Assembly (NCBI RefSeq): GCF_018614135.1
Contig: NZ_JAGGOW010000095.1
Location: 1 to 64,000 of the forward strand
Reading direction: 5' to 3'
DNA: 64,000 nucleotides
Source: Streptomyces sp. ISL-66
Lineage (GTDB): Bacteria; Actinomycetota; Actinomycetes; Streptomycetales; Streptomycetaceae
The translations under genes were made by a program, and so were the position numbers. Within the stretch, counting starts at the first letter, position 1, and each line of letters opens with the position of its first letter. Below, in pieces: positions 34,951-43,743 of this stretch. A model generated the notes under the pieces. It had not been told where the DNA came from, did not search any database, and worked only from the letters and a program-made list of their open reading frames with translations.

Positions 34951-36426
34951 GTGATCATTCGAACGGCGCACGGCCCCGTGGAGGGCACCACCAGTGAGGG
35001 CGTCAGCTCCTTCAAAGGCATCCCGTTCGCCGCGCCCCCGGTCGGGCCGCTGCGCTTTCGGCCACCCTCTCCGCCAGAGCCTTGGGCGGCGGTACGTCCC
35101 GCAACACACTACGGCCCCGCCGCTGTCCAACCGCGCGACGTCCTGCTGGAGGGGATGTTCGGCCAGCCGGCGTTTCCGACCGACGAGGCGTCCTGCCTCA
35201 CCCTCAACATCTGGACCCAGGGCCCCCACGGTCCGGTCCGGCCCGTCATGGTGTGGCTGCACGGCGGGGCGTTCCTCACCGGCTCCGGGCGGGACTCCGT
35301 CTTCGATGGAAGCCGTCTCGCACGACACCACGACGTGGTTGTCGTCACCCTCAACTACCGTCTCGGCGCTCTGGGGTTCCTCTATCTCAAAGACCTGCTG
35401 GGCAGCCAGTATGCGGAGTCTGGGAACGTCGGTCTTCTCGACCAGGTCGCCGCTCTGGACTGGGTCCGCGACAACATCGCGGCCTTCGGCGGAGACCCGG
35501 CCAACGTCACTCTCTTCGGTCAGTCGGCTGGGGCGATGAGTGTTGCGTCACTCATGACCATGCCGTCCGCGGCCGGGCTATTCCAGAAGGCCATCGCCCA
35601 GAGCGGAAGCGCCGAGTATGCGCATACGACGGAGCGTGCCACAGACGTGACGCGACAGATGCTCGCAGCGTTGTCCATACCGGAAGAGGCAGCTGGCGCA
35701 CTCCTCGACGTCCCGGCGGTAGACCTCCTGAACGCGCAGCAGGGCGTGAGCGAGGCAATGCGTACCCGTGGCGACGGCCTGGGGCTGCCCTTCGCCCCCG
35801 TCGTCGACGGCTCGGTGTTGCCAAGGGTCCCGCTCGAAGCAATCCGCAATGGCGCCGGCGCGCGCATCCCGCTTCTCCTGGGTACCAACCTTGAGGAAGG
35901 GCGTCTGTTCCTCATCGGACCGGGGGCGCCGACGATGGACGAGGATTCACTGTCCGCCCTCTTCGACGCCGCCTATCCCGACCCCATCGCAGCCCGTGAA
36001 GCGTTCCAGGTGACGGGACAAGACGCGAGCCCCTCGGGACTGTTTGCCGCCTTGATCGGGGAGCAGATGTTCAGAGCGCCAGCCGCCCGACTCGCCGAGG
36101 CACACGCGTCCATCACCCCCGATGTGTGGCTCTACCTGTTCACCTGGCGCTCCAGCGCAAGGAACGGCGACCTGGGCGCCTGCCACTCATTGGAGCTCCC
36201 CTTCATTTTCGACAACCTCGACCAGCCTGGTGTTCACAAGTTCACGGGCCTCGAACCGCCAGCGGAACTGGCTCACACTATGAGCTGTGCCTGGGCAGCC
36301 TTCGCGCGAGGAGGTAGCCCCCACCCTGACTGGAATCGGTTCGACGCAGACGCTCACTGGGCCATGACCTTCGACGAGGACTCCCGTCCGGTCGCCGATC
36401 CGCTGCGCCCCGTACGCCGGCTGTAG
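34951..36426 (+). CDS. Type-B carboxylesterase
   Basis: A 491-residue carboxylesterase. It has FKGIPFAAPPVGPLRF, SCLTLNIWTQ, the oxyanion loop WLHGGAF, the nucleophile Ser 192 in GQSAGA, and ACHSLELPFIFDNLD near the catalytic histidine. It is related to the esterase at 9920-11467. The GTG at 34951 is chosen because CGAGGAA precedes it and the family N terminus (RTAHGPVEG) follows at once; the in-frame sequence further upstream is antisense to nothing useful and overlaps the terminator. It may process what the neighbouring ABC importer brings in. Confidence 0.85.
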   Translation: MIIRTAHGPVEGTTSEGVSSFKGIPFAAPPVGPLRFRPPSPPEPWAAVRPATHYGPAAVQPRDVLLEGMFGQPAFPTDEASCLTLNIWTQGPHGPVRPVMVWLHGGAFLTGSGRDSVFDGSRLARHHDVVVVTLNYRLGALGFLYLKDLLGSQYAESGNVGLLDQVAALDWVRDNIAAFGGDPANVTLFGQSAGAMSVASLMTMPSAAGLFQKAIAQSGSAEYAHTTERATDVTRQMLAALSIPEEAAGALLDVPAVDLLNAQQGVSEAMRTRGDGLGLPFAPVVDGSVLPRVPLEAIRNGAGARIPLLLGTNLEEGRLFLIGPGAPTMDEDSLSALFDAAYPDPIAAREAFQVTGQDASPSGLFAALIGEQMFRAPAARLAEAHASITPDVWLYLFTWRSSARNGDLGACHSLELPFIFDNLDQPGVHKFTGLEPPAELAHTMSCAWAAFARGGSPHPDWNRFDADAHWAMTFDEDSRPVADPLRPVRRL

Positions 36427-36427
36427 A

Positions 36428-37366
36428 CACTGCGTCCCCGTCTCGATCGGCGGCATCGAAGAACACCTCAGGCCTGGCGAGGTCCGCCGCCTGGCCGAGC
36501 GCCTGTGGCACGAACATCTCGCGGAGCATCTGGAGAAACTCGCCAGGAATGACCCCCAGCGAGAGCTCGCCCTCCTGGCCGGCAATTCGTACAGCCACGC
36601 CTGGGGGTTCGCCTTCGGTATCGCTGCGGCATGCAGGCACCCCGAGTGGGTCGCCGTCGGCGTACGCAAGAAGGGACAGACACCGCCGAACAGCCCTGCC
36701 CTACCGCCCGAAGTCGTGCAGGTGACCATCGATGAACTCGAGGATCTGCCTCGCACTCATCCTCGGGTAAAGGTCGTGTGCGCACCCCTGAGCCTGGTGT
36801 CCCGTGGACTGAACATCCTCGTGCCCGGGACGGACCTCTCTGCGCTCGCCTCGGTCTGGGTGGGAGTACGCCCAGTGACCCACGTCCACTCGCCATCCGT
36901 CTTCTACGCCAGCATCAACGCGCAAGGCACCTCGGTCGGAGTTCCCGGCCCCGACCCCGCCGCCATGCTCCAAGCCAAACGCCGCGAAGCACACAAGCGC
37001 AAGGATCTCCTGCTTCGCACCGATCCCCGCTTCTCGCGCATGCCTCGCTTCCTCAAGGCCGAGGTCCTGGCGGGAATCCTCGTCGAACTCATCCAGCTCG
37101 CCGGCCGCGCCCGCCGAGGCGGCACGCCGGTCGAGCTGTACCTCGTTGACCACGCCTTCTTCAATCTAAGCCTGGGATGCGACTTCCCTGGCCTCCTGAG
37201 GACGTACTACACCTCCCTCGAACCCGGGCAGCAGCAGATACTCCGTCGCATCTACGGATCCACCTCACCGCCTGGCTGGACCTCGCCCACGGCCGTGATC
37301 CGCTGCCCGGTCCTGTCACCCTCCTGCCCGCCCCCACCACCGGGAGTCCCTCATGAGCACCCCTGA
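36428..37366 (+). pseudogene. C-terminal fragment of a helicase, probably from a pPIWI_RE module
   Basis: The frame stays open from 36368 to the TGA at 37364-37366, but no ATG, GTG or TTG precedes 36716, so the gene has lost its 5' part. It encodes VKVVCAPLSLVSRGLNIL (like helicase motif V) and LIQLAGRARRGGTPVELYLVDHAFF, whose QLAGRARRGG resembles motif VI. These features fit the C terminus of the DinG-like helicase that accompanies pPIWI_RE proteins. The 14-base overlap with the next gene preserves an old operon junction. The assignment is from remembered family patterns. Confidence 0.5.
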
Positions 37367-38135
37367 ATCACGACTGGCCCTCCTCACGTGCCCCCTCGAC
37401 CAGAACTCTGTGGGCACCGCATGGCTCTACCGCTTGCCGGAAAAGGTCGACGGCGCCTGGTTCGCTCTGCGCGATCGGTACTACGGCACCACCGGTTCCA
37501 AGGTGAACCTGCCGTATGCCGGACTCCTGACCGTCCTACGGGCAAGCGGCCACACAAGCGCGTCCCTGCATCCGCCGAGCAAGGAGAACCCGCCGCGCTA
37601 CCTCGCCCTCTCCCGGGAACTCGACGCCAACCATCTGCGCAACGTGATCGCACTGTGGGAACAGGCACTCCTGCTCACACCGCGCGAGGACATCACACTC
37701 AACTACCCCAGTGAGCTAGCCGACCTGATCTCTTCGGTCCAGCCCGAGCAGGTCGCCCTGTGGGACCACATCCGCCGGGGCGACACTTGCGTGGACGCGA
37801 AAGGCTGGGTGTTTGATGCGGCCAACTGGAATCTCACCCAGAAGCTCGCCGGCACCCCCCTGGAGGTCGACGGATGCAAGATCTCCCTGCGGGCCGACAC
37901 CGAGAACAACCTGCTGGCATGGGAGGCAGAACACCTCTGGCAGAGCACCTGGCAGGCTGCCCGACCGACAAGGACGAGAACGCTCTTCCCAACCACTTCG
38001 CGGCTCAGCCACACACTCCGCGGTGCTCGGTCCGCCTGGCTGGCCCCCAAAGCCAGTACAGGTCAGCGCGTCCTTCCCCTGGGCTTCAAGCGAGTTGGCG
38101 GAAGTTCCGGGGCCGGAATCGGAGCGCCGTCGTAG
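37353..38135 (+). pseudogene. N-terminal fragment of a probable pPIWI_RE protein
   Basis: A 260-codon frame that begins with a normal ATG. Through about residue 235 it reads as coherent protein, including GWVFDAANWNLTQKLAG and SRLSHTLRGARSAWLAP, which resemble the N-terminal module of pPIWI_RE proteins. These are normally several times longer and contain a PIWI-like domain, which is absent here. The last 25 residues run antisense into the pirin gene, so the 3' part was lost at a junction near 38.06 kb. It is unlikely to be functional. Confidence 0.45.
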
Positions 38136-39028
38136 CCCTTGACCTCGCCGTAGCGGGTGCCGTTCATCCAGTCTTCGCGGAAGCCCGCGATGTCCTCTTG
38201 GGACCGTCCGATCCAGTTCCAGAACATCACGATCTCCTCCTCGAACGGCTCCCCGCCCAGCAGCATCAGGCCCGCGTCGGAGAGAGCGCGCAGGGGGAGG
38301 TCCGTGCGGCCGCAGCCGAGGTAGAGCATCGAGCCCGGGAGGACCGGGACGCCGTCCACGTGGGCTTCGCCCGACATCGACAGGACGGCGTACTCGAAGT
38401 CCGGGTCCAGCGGGAGGCGGGTCTCGGTGCCCGCCGCCAGGGCCAGGTCCGCGCCGACGATGGGGCTGTACGCCGTACCGGGCGAGGTCGCCGTGTCCAA
38501 GGTGCCCAGGATGACGGTCGCCGTCAGGCCGGGGGCGGTGACCTGCGGGAGCTCCGCGTGGTGCTGGAAGTGCGGGGCCACGTCGCGGTGCGCGTCCGGG
38601 AGGGCCACCCACAGCTGCGCCCCGTGCAGGAAGCGGGCGTGGGGGCGCGGGCTCTCCTCGGAGTGGCTGATGCCGAGGCCGGAGGTCATGAGGCCGAGCT
38701 CGCGCGGGCGGATCGTCGCCAGGCTGCCGACGCTGTCGCGGTGCAGCACCTCGCCCTCGTGGAGCCAGCTCACGGTCTGAAGGCCGGAGTGGGGGTGGGG
38801 GGCCACCGCCATGCCAGGCTCGTCGGCGATGTCGTCCGGGCCGTAGTGGTCGACGAAGCACCAGGCACCGACCATGCGGCGGCCCAGGTTCGGCAGGAGT
38901 CGGCGTACCTCGGTGGATTCGCCGAGCTTGACGGCGCGCGGGCTCAGGAGCTCGCGCACGGGCTCGGCTACGACGAAACCACGGCCGCCGCAGGTGGCGA
39001 GAGCGGGCTGGCGATCGAGATTGCTCAT
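38063..39028 (-). CDS. Pirin family protein
   Basis: A 321-residue double-cupin protein. The N-terminal cupin has the metal-binding pattern VDHYGPDD, VAPHPHSGLQTVSWLHEGEVLHRDS and SHSEE. The C terminus ends in YGEVKGYDGAPIPAPELP, the usual pirin end, so the gene is complete even though the truncated pPIWI_RE fragment runs into it. Bacterial pirins can act as quercetinases or redox-linked regulators. The ATG at 39028 is preferred to one three codons earlier. This gene marks the start of core-like chromosome content. Confidence 0.88.
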   Translation of the reverse strand: MSNLDRQPALATCGGRGFVVAEPVRELLSPRAVKLGESTEVRRLLPNLGRRMVGAWCFVDHYGPDDIADEPGMAVAPHPHSGLQTVSWLHEGEVLHRDSVGSLATIRPRELGLMTSGLGISHSEESPRPHARFLHGAQLWVALPDAHRDVAPHFQHHAELPQVTAPGLTATVILGTLDTATSPGTAYSPIVGADLALAAGTETRLPLDPDFEYAVLSMSGEAHVDGVPVLPGSMLYLGCGRTDLPLRALSDAGLMLLGGEPFEEEIVMFWNWIGRSQEDIAGFREDWMNGTRYGEVKGYDGAPIPAPELPPTRLKPRGRTR

Positions 39029-39134
39029 ACCGCACAACTTAGTCCCGTCGGCGGCGCCACGGTCAGTGGAATGTACGTCCGGTTCATCGTGTTGGAGCAG
39101 GCGGACACAGCACCTGAACGGCGGAAGGGATCCG

Positions 39135-39485
39135 ATGAACGAGCAGCAGGGCTACCTGGAGCACGGGACCGCGGCCGAACGCTGGGACCGGGGCGTGCTC
39201 TTCTTCGACGCGAAGGAGTACACGAAGGCCGCCCGGGTCCTGCTCACCGTGACCGCCGAGGCCCCCGAGCAACTGGCCCCCCGGCTGCTGCTGGCCCGCG
39301 CCTACTACCACTCCGCCCAGCTCTCCCGGGCCGAGCACGAGCTGCGCGCCATCCTGGAGCAGTGGCCCGTGGAGGACTACGCCCAGCTGATGCTCGGTCG
39401 GACCCTGGAGCGTCAGGGCCGCGCCGCCGAGGCGGCGCGGCACCTGCGGATGGCTGCCGCGCTGTCCGGGGAGTTCCCGGAGTAG
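39135..39485 (+). CDS. Small tetratricopeptide-repeat protein
   Basis: A 116-residue helical protein with about three TPR-like units: AAERWDRGVLFFDAKEYTKAARVLL, APRLLLARAYYHSAQLSRAEHEL, and a third beginning AQLMLGRTLERQGRAAEAARHL. TPRs mediate protein contacts. It is divergent from pirin and the gap of 106 bp holds both promoters. GAAGGGA precedes the ATG at 39135. The partner is unknown. Confidence 0.82.
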   Translation: MNEQQGYLEHGTAAERWDRGVLFFDAKEYTKAARVLLTVTAEAPEQLAPRLLLARAYYHSAQLSRAEHELRAILEQWPVEDYAQLMLGRTLERQGRAAEAARHLRMAAALSGEFPE

Positions 39486-39665
39486 GCCGGAACGGGGTAC
39501 CGGCAGCGGCCGGAGCAGGGCTGTGAGCCGCGCCGCGAGCCCGCCATGGGGCCCGCCGCCGGCCCAGCCGCAGCCCCCCGCCGCACCGCCCGCCGCACCC
39601 CCGGCCACTCCCCCGGCCCCGCCCATGCGGGACCGGGGCGGCCGCTCGGTTAGCCTGGGGTCAAT

Positions 39666-40871
39666 ATGAACCGTCTGACCACGCCCTTCGGCTCCTACGA
39701 GCTCGCCCGCTTCCCCGAGGACCCGCGCGACCGGCTCCGCGCATGGGACGCCGCCGACGAGTACCTGCTCCGCCATCTCGAATCCGGTACGGGCGAACGC
39801 GGCCCGGTGGATCTGGCCGGCGCCGGGCAGATCACCGTGATCGGGGACCGCTGGGGGGCGCTGACGACGGCGCTGGCCGCCCACCACCCCACGCAGATCA
39901 CCGACTCCTCCCTGACCCGTTCCGCCACCGCCGCGAACCTGGACCGCAACGGCATCGGCACCGCCAAGAGCACGGTGACGCTGCTGACGACCCAGGATCC
40001 GCCGCCCGAGCGGATCGACGTGCTGCTGGTACGCGTCCCCAAGAGCCTGGCGCTGCTAGAGGACCAGCTGTACCAGCTGGCCCCGCACGTGCACGCCGGC
40101 ACGGTCGTCGTCGGTACGGGCATGGTGAAGGAGATCCACACCTCCACCCTGCGGGTCTTCGAGAAGATCCTCGGCCCGACCAAGACCTCGCTCGCGGAGA
40201 AGAAGGCCCGGCTCATCTTCTGCACGCCCGGGAACCCCGGCGCGACCCACCCCAAGACCTCCGGGCCGTGGCCGGTGACGTACACGGTGGACCAGGACGC
40301 GGGATCGGGATCCGGCCTGACCGTGGTCAACCACGCCGGGATCTTCTGCGCGGACCGCCTCGACGTCGGCACCCGCTTCTTCCTCCAGAACATCCCGACG
40401 AACACCGACGGGGCCCGGGTCGTCGATCTGGGCTGCGGCAACGGCATCGTCGGCACGGCCGTCGCGGTGGCCGACCCGGATGCCGAGGTCGTCTTCACCG
40501 ACGAGTCGTACCAGGCGGTCGCCTCGGCCGAGGCCACGTACCGCGCCAACATCCAAGGACGGCTGGACCGCGCCGAGTTCCTCGTCGGGGACGGCGTCGC
40601 GATGCTGCCGCCGGGCTCCGTGGACCTGGTGCTGTGCAACCCGCCGTTCCACTCGCACCAGGCGACGACCGACGCCACGGCGCTGCGCATGTTCGCGCAG
40701 TCGCGCAAGGTGCTGCGGCCGGGCGGCGAGCTGTGGGTGGTCGCCAACCGCCACATGGGCTACCACACCCACCTGCGCCGCCTCTTCGGCAACAGCGAAG
40801 TGGCCGCGAGCGAGCCGAAGTTCGTGGTCCTGCGGGCGGTCAAGCGGCGCGAGCAGCCCCGCCCCGCGTGA
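39666..40871 (+). CDS. RlmG/RsmC-type methyltransferase
   Basis: A 401-residue protein with two methyltransferase-like halves, as in the 23S/16S rRNA guanine-N2 methyltransferases RlmG and RsmC. The N-terminal half is degenerate. The C-terminal half has the SAM motif VVDLGCGNGIVG and the substrate motif LCNPPFHSH, typical of N2-guanine modification. It probably methylates ribosomal RNA in the cytoplasm. It starts 180 bp after the TPR gene. The region between them is proline-rich in other frames and shows no gene. Confidence 0.85.
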   Translation: MNRLTTPFGSYELARFPEDPRDRLRAWDAADEYLLRHLESGTGERGPVDLAGAGQITVIGDRWGALTTALAAHHPTQITDSSLTRSATAANLDRNGIGTAKSTVTLLTTQDPPPERIDVLLVRVPKSLALLEDQLYQLAPHVHAGTVVVGTGMVKEIHTSTLRVFEKILGPTKTSLAEKKARLIFCTPGNPGATHPKTSGPWPVTYTVDQDAGSGSGLTVVNHAGIFCADRLDVGTRFFLQNIPTNTDGARVVDLGCGNGIVGTAVAVADPDAEVVFTDESYQAVASAEATYRANIQGRLDRAEFLVGDGVAMLPPGSVDLVLCNPPFHSHQATTDATALRMFAQSRKVLRPGGELWVVANRHMGYHTHLRRLFGNSEVAASEPKFVVLRAVKRREQPRPA

Positions 40872-40935
40872 CCTGCCGGAACGCCCCTTCGGTAACCCGC
40901 CGGTAGGTCCCCCGGTACGTCCTACACTCGGCCGC

Positions 40936-41700
40936 GTGAGCAGTCAGGTGGATCAGGACGGGACCTCCGGCGGGCGCTACCGCCGGGAGGACGTGGCCCT
41001 CGCGGCCGGCGTCAAGGTGCGCAACTTGCGCTACTACCAGGAGCGCGGGCTGCTTCCGCCGCCGCGCCGCGAGGGCCGGATCGCCTGGTACTCCGAAGAC
41101 CACCTCACCCGACTGCGACTGATCAGCGACCTGTTGGGGCGCGGGTACACCGTCAACGGCATCGCGGAGCTGCTGGCCGCCTGGGAACAGGGCGGTGGGA
41201 TCTCCCAACTGCTGGGCCTGGAGCGGGAGATGACCCGCGACTGGGAGCAGGAGGATCCGGTCACCATGTCACGGGCCGAACTGCGCGAGCTGTTCGGCCC
41301 GACGGCGTCCGCGGAGGACACCCGGCGGGCGGCCGAGCTCGGCTACGTCACGGTCGACGGGGACCTGGTCACGCACCGCAGCCGGCGGCTGCTGGACGCC
41401 ACGATGACGCTGGTGCGGGCGGGTGTGCCGCTCGGGGAGGTCCTGGACGCGGGGGACTTCGTACAGGCGCAGGCGGCCGCGGTCGCGGACCGGTTCGTCG
41501 CGCTGTTCCGGACGCACGTGATCGGCGCGGCGGGGCTGGAACAGCTTTCGGCCACGCGCCTGCGGCACATCACGAAGGCGGTGTCCGCGCTGCGTCCGCT
41601 GGCGGGCGAGGTCGTGGCCGCCGAGTTCGCGCGCGCGATGGCCCGCCGGGTGGACGCCGAGGTCGCCGAGCTGTTGCGCACGCAGACTCCTGGGGCGTAA
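40936..41700 (+). CDS. MerR-family transcriptional regulator
   Basis: A 254-residue regulator. The N-terminal winged helix reads REDVALAAGVKVRNLRYYQERGLLPPP, then the long dimerisation helix region DLLGRGYTVNGIAELLAAW. The larger C-terminal part is a helical ligand or sensor domain without the metal cysteines of classic MerR proteins. The GTG at 40936 follows the methyltransferase by 64 bp. Its targets may include the downstream operon, but no spaced palindrome was confirmed. Confidence 0.85.
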   Translation: MSSQVDQDGTSGGRYRREDVALAAGVKVRNLRYYQERGLLPPPRREGRIAWYSEDHLTRLRLISDLLGRGYTVNGIAELLAAWEQGGGISQLLGLEREMTRDWEQEDPVTMSRAELRELFGPTASAEDTRRAAELGYVTVDGDLVTHRSRRLLDATMTLVRAGVPLGEVLDAGDFVQAQAAAVADRFVALFRTHVIGAAGLEQLSATRLRHITKAVSALRPLAGEVVAAEFARAMARRVDAEVAELLRTQTPGA

Positions 41701-41819
41701 CCGGTCAGTAGGACTCGGCCGAAAAGGTACGCCCGAGCAACCTTGCCAAGCTTCATTGGCACTCTTACATTCAACTCGTCGGTAACAACGGTGCACAGCC
41801 GAACATAAGGGTCGATCTC

Positions 41820-42506
41820 ATGGCAGATTCCCCGAAGTTATCCGAGTTATCCGAGTTATCCGAGTCATCCGAACCGCCCGGTCCCGGCGACGGGACCGAC
41901 GGGAGAGCCGGCGGCCCGGGCCGCGTCCGCTGGCGCCGGTTCGCCGTACTGACCGTCCCCGCCGTGGCCGTGACCGCGGGCCTCGGCATCGCCCTCGCGC
42001 AGGGCGCGCTCGCCGCCTCCTTCGCCGTATCGGGCCAGCAGTTCAAGGTGTCGGCGACGAGTCTGGAGGGCGAGGGGTTCGCTCAGTACGGCAGCGTGGA
42101 CGTCAATGCCCGCGAGGAGCTCATCCCCGTGGCGGTCACGGCCATCAGGGAGGCCAAGCTCCACAGCCTGTGCCAGTCGGTGGTCACCACCCTCCCGATC
42201 ATCGGCGACATCTCGCTCAACCTCACAGCGGGTCAGAAAGCCCCGGTCGAGGCCAGCAACCTGTTCGTGGACGCCACCCAGCTCTCGGGCGACGCCGTCT
42301 TCACCAACATCGAGATCGGCCGGGACGCCTCGACCCTCGACAAGGGGCCGACGGACGCGGTGGGCATGCAGGACCTGTTCGCCCAGCAGGCCGACACGGT
42401 CAGCATCACCGACCTGCGCCAGACGGCCTGGGCCACCAACGCGGGCACCTTCAAGCTCTCCGGGCTGAACATGAACATCAGCAAGGGCAAGAAGGAATGC
42501 TTCTGA
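41820..42506 (+). CDS. DUF6230 family protein with three TTA codons
   Basis: A 228-residue membrane-anchored protein. A basic stretch RVRWRRFAV is followed by one transmembrane segment and the family sequence ASFAVSGQQFKVSA. The N terminus is extended by LSELSELSESSE, encoded by three perfect copies of TTATCCGAG and a fourth degenerate one. The repeats put TTA codons at positions 7, 10 and 13. No start codon exists between the repeats and the RWRR stretch, so the ATG at 41820 must be used. Translation should depend on the rare leucyl tRNA (bldA) in Streptomyces. It is the first gene of a three-gene operon. Confidence 0.85.
   Translation: MADSPKLSELSELSESSEPPGPGDGTDGRAGGPGRVRWRRFAVLTVPAVAVTAGLGIALAQGALAASFAVSGQQFKVSATSLEGEGFAQYGSVDVNAREELIPVAVTAIREAKLHSLCQSVVTTLPIIGDISLNLTAGQKAPVEASNLFVDATQLSGDAVFTNIEIGRDASTLDKGPTDAVGMQDLFAQQADTVSITDLRQTAWATNAGTFKLSGLNMNISKGKKECF
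41838..41873 (+). repeat. 9-bp tandem repeat encoding Leu-Ser-Glu
   Basis: Three exact TTATCCGAG units (41838-41864) are followed by TCATCCGAA. The unit length keeps frame, so copy-number change would alter only the number of LSE units and TTA codons. Confidence 0.9.
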
Positions 42507-42997
42507 CCCGCTGGCGCCGGTGGCGGCGCGGGCGGCCGTTCTGGGGCGGCCTGTTCGCCATCCTCGCCGGGGCCGAGATCTGCGCCTTGCCGCTCGCGCC
42601 CCTGAAGGTCATGCTCCAGCAGGGAGTGGCGGGGATTCCGTCCGTCCTGATGGGCATCTTCATGATCGTGCTCGGTCTCACCTCGTGGTTCTCTCCCGCA
42701 CAGCGCGGTCTGGCCGGCGTGCTGACCACCCTCATCGCCACCGCCGCACTGGTCCTGTCGAACCTCGGCGGGTTCCTGATCGGCACCCTGCTCGGCATCC
42801 TCGGCGGCGGCCTGATGTTCGCCTGGCAGCCGTACGCCGCTTCACGCACTTCCGCTCCCACCTCCACCCCCGTCGCCATATCAGGGTCGTTCCCCTCGTC
42901 GGCCCCCTCGTCGGCCCACACGTCGGCCCACACGTCGACCCCCGCTCCCACCCCGGCTCCTCCGCTGCACCACGATCCCCAAGGAGCACCACCATGA
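42497..42997 (+). CDS. DUF6114 membrane protein
   Basis: A 166-residue protein with a basic N terminus (RWRRWRRGRPFWGG) and about four hydrophobic segments, as in the DUF6114 family that accompanies DUF6230 in Streptomyces. The C-terminal 55 residues are a Ser/Thr/Pro-rich tail with repeated SSA/HTSAHTS units, which is probably exposed. The start overlaps the DUF6230 stop by 10 bases and has GAAGGA upstream. The stop overlaps the next start by four bases. No function is known for the pair. Confidence 0.83.
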   Translation: MLLTRWRRWRRGRPFWGGLFAILAGAEICALPLAPLKVMLQQGVAGIPSVLMGIFMIVLGLTSWFSPAQRGLAGVLTTLIATAALVLSNLGGFLIGTLLGILGGGLMFAWQPYAASRTSAPTSTPVAISGSFPSSAPSSAHTSAHTSTPAPTPAPPLHHDPQGAPP

Positions 42998-43647
42998 GCC
43001 GTACGCGCACCGCCCTCGCCCTCGCCGCGGCCGCCGCCGCCGGAACCCTGTCCCTCGCCTCCGTCTCCGCCACCGCCGCGCCCTTACCCCTGGCCGGGTC
43101 GACCACCGTCACCCCGGCCGGGCACGCCTTCAAGGCCACCCTCAGCGGGAAGGCCACCCTCAAGGCCGGTTCGGTCACGGTGACTTGTACGGTCTCCGTC
43201 TCCACCGGCGGGGTACCGGCGGCACCCGGGAACACCAACCCGGCAGGACCGGTCTCCTCTCCCATCTCGCCGCCCACATACGGCTCCTGCACCTCGAGCA
43301 CGTGGGGCGTGACCCCCACGGTCACCACCAGCGGCGCGTGGTCGGTGTCCATGCAGAACGGCTCGCCGGTCACCGCCACCATGGGCCTGCCGACGGGCGG
43401 GCTCGTCGTGCAGACCAGCGGCCTGGCCACCTGCACCGTCACCGCCGCCCCCGCCGGCCCCGCCACCGTCAACGGGACCTGGACGAACGGCTCCCCGTCG
43501 ACCCTGACCTTCACCAACGCCTCGGTCCCGGTCACGGTCACCGGCGGCTTCGGCTGTCCGACGAGCGCGACCTCGTCCACCTTCAACGCCGTGTACAAGG
43601 TCACCGACACCACCGACCCGGCGCAGCAGATCACCGTCGGTCCCTGA
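42994..43647 (+). CDS. Secreted hypothetical protein of the DUF6230/DUF6114 operon
   Basis: A 217-residue exported protein. The first 29 residues form a Sec signal peptide ending SATAAP. The mature part is Thr/Ser/Gly/Pro-rich and predicted all-beta, with cysteines in VTCTVSV, YGSCTSS, ATCTVTA and GFGCPT that probably form disulphides. No catalytic motif was recognised. It is translationally coupled to the DUF6114 gene (ATGA) and is followed by a strong hairpin. It is likely a surface-associated or spore-associated protein, by context only. Confidence 0.75.
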   Translation: MSRTRTALALAAAAAAGTLSLASVSATAAPLPLAGSTTVTPAGHAFKATLSGKATLKAGSVTVTCTVSVSTGGVPAAPGNTNPAGPVSSPISPPTYGSCTSSTWGVTPTVTTSGAWSVSMQNGSPVTATMGLPTGGLVVQTSGLATCTVTAAPAGPATVNGTWTNGSPSTLTFTNASVPVTVTGGFGCPTSATSSTFNAVYKVTDTTDPAQQITVGP

Positions 43648-43688
43648 CGGCACGAGGCGGTCCCCCACCGCCCGCGAAGAGGCCCGCC

Positions 43689-43712
43689 GGCCCCGGAGAC
43701 CGCTCCGGGGCC
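43689..43712 (+). terminator. Hairpin terminator between convergent genes
   Basis: GGCCCCGGAG at 43689-43698 pairs perfectly with CTCCGGGGCC at 43703-43712 around a 4-base loop. It lies between the secreted-protein gene and the leftward acylase gene and could serve both. Confidence 0.8.
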
Positions 43713-43743
43713 AGCGGGCCCGCTCATTGACGGTGCGCGGGTC

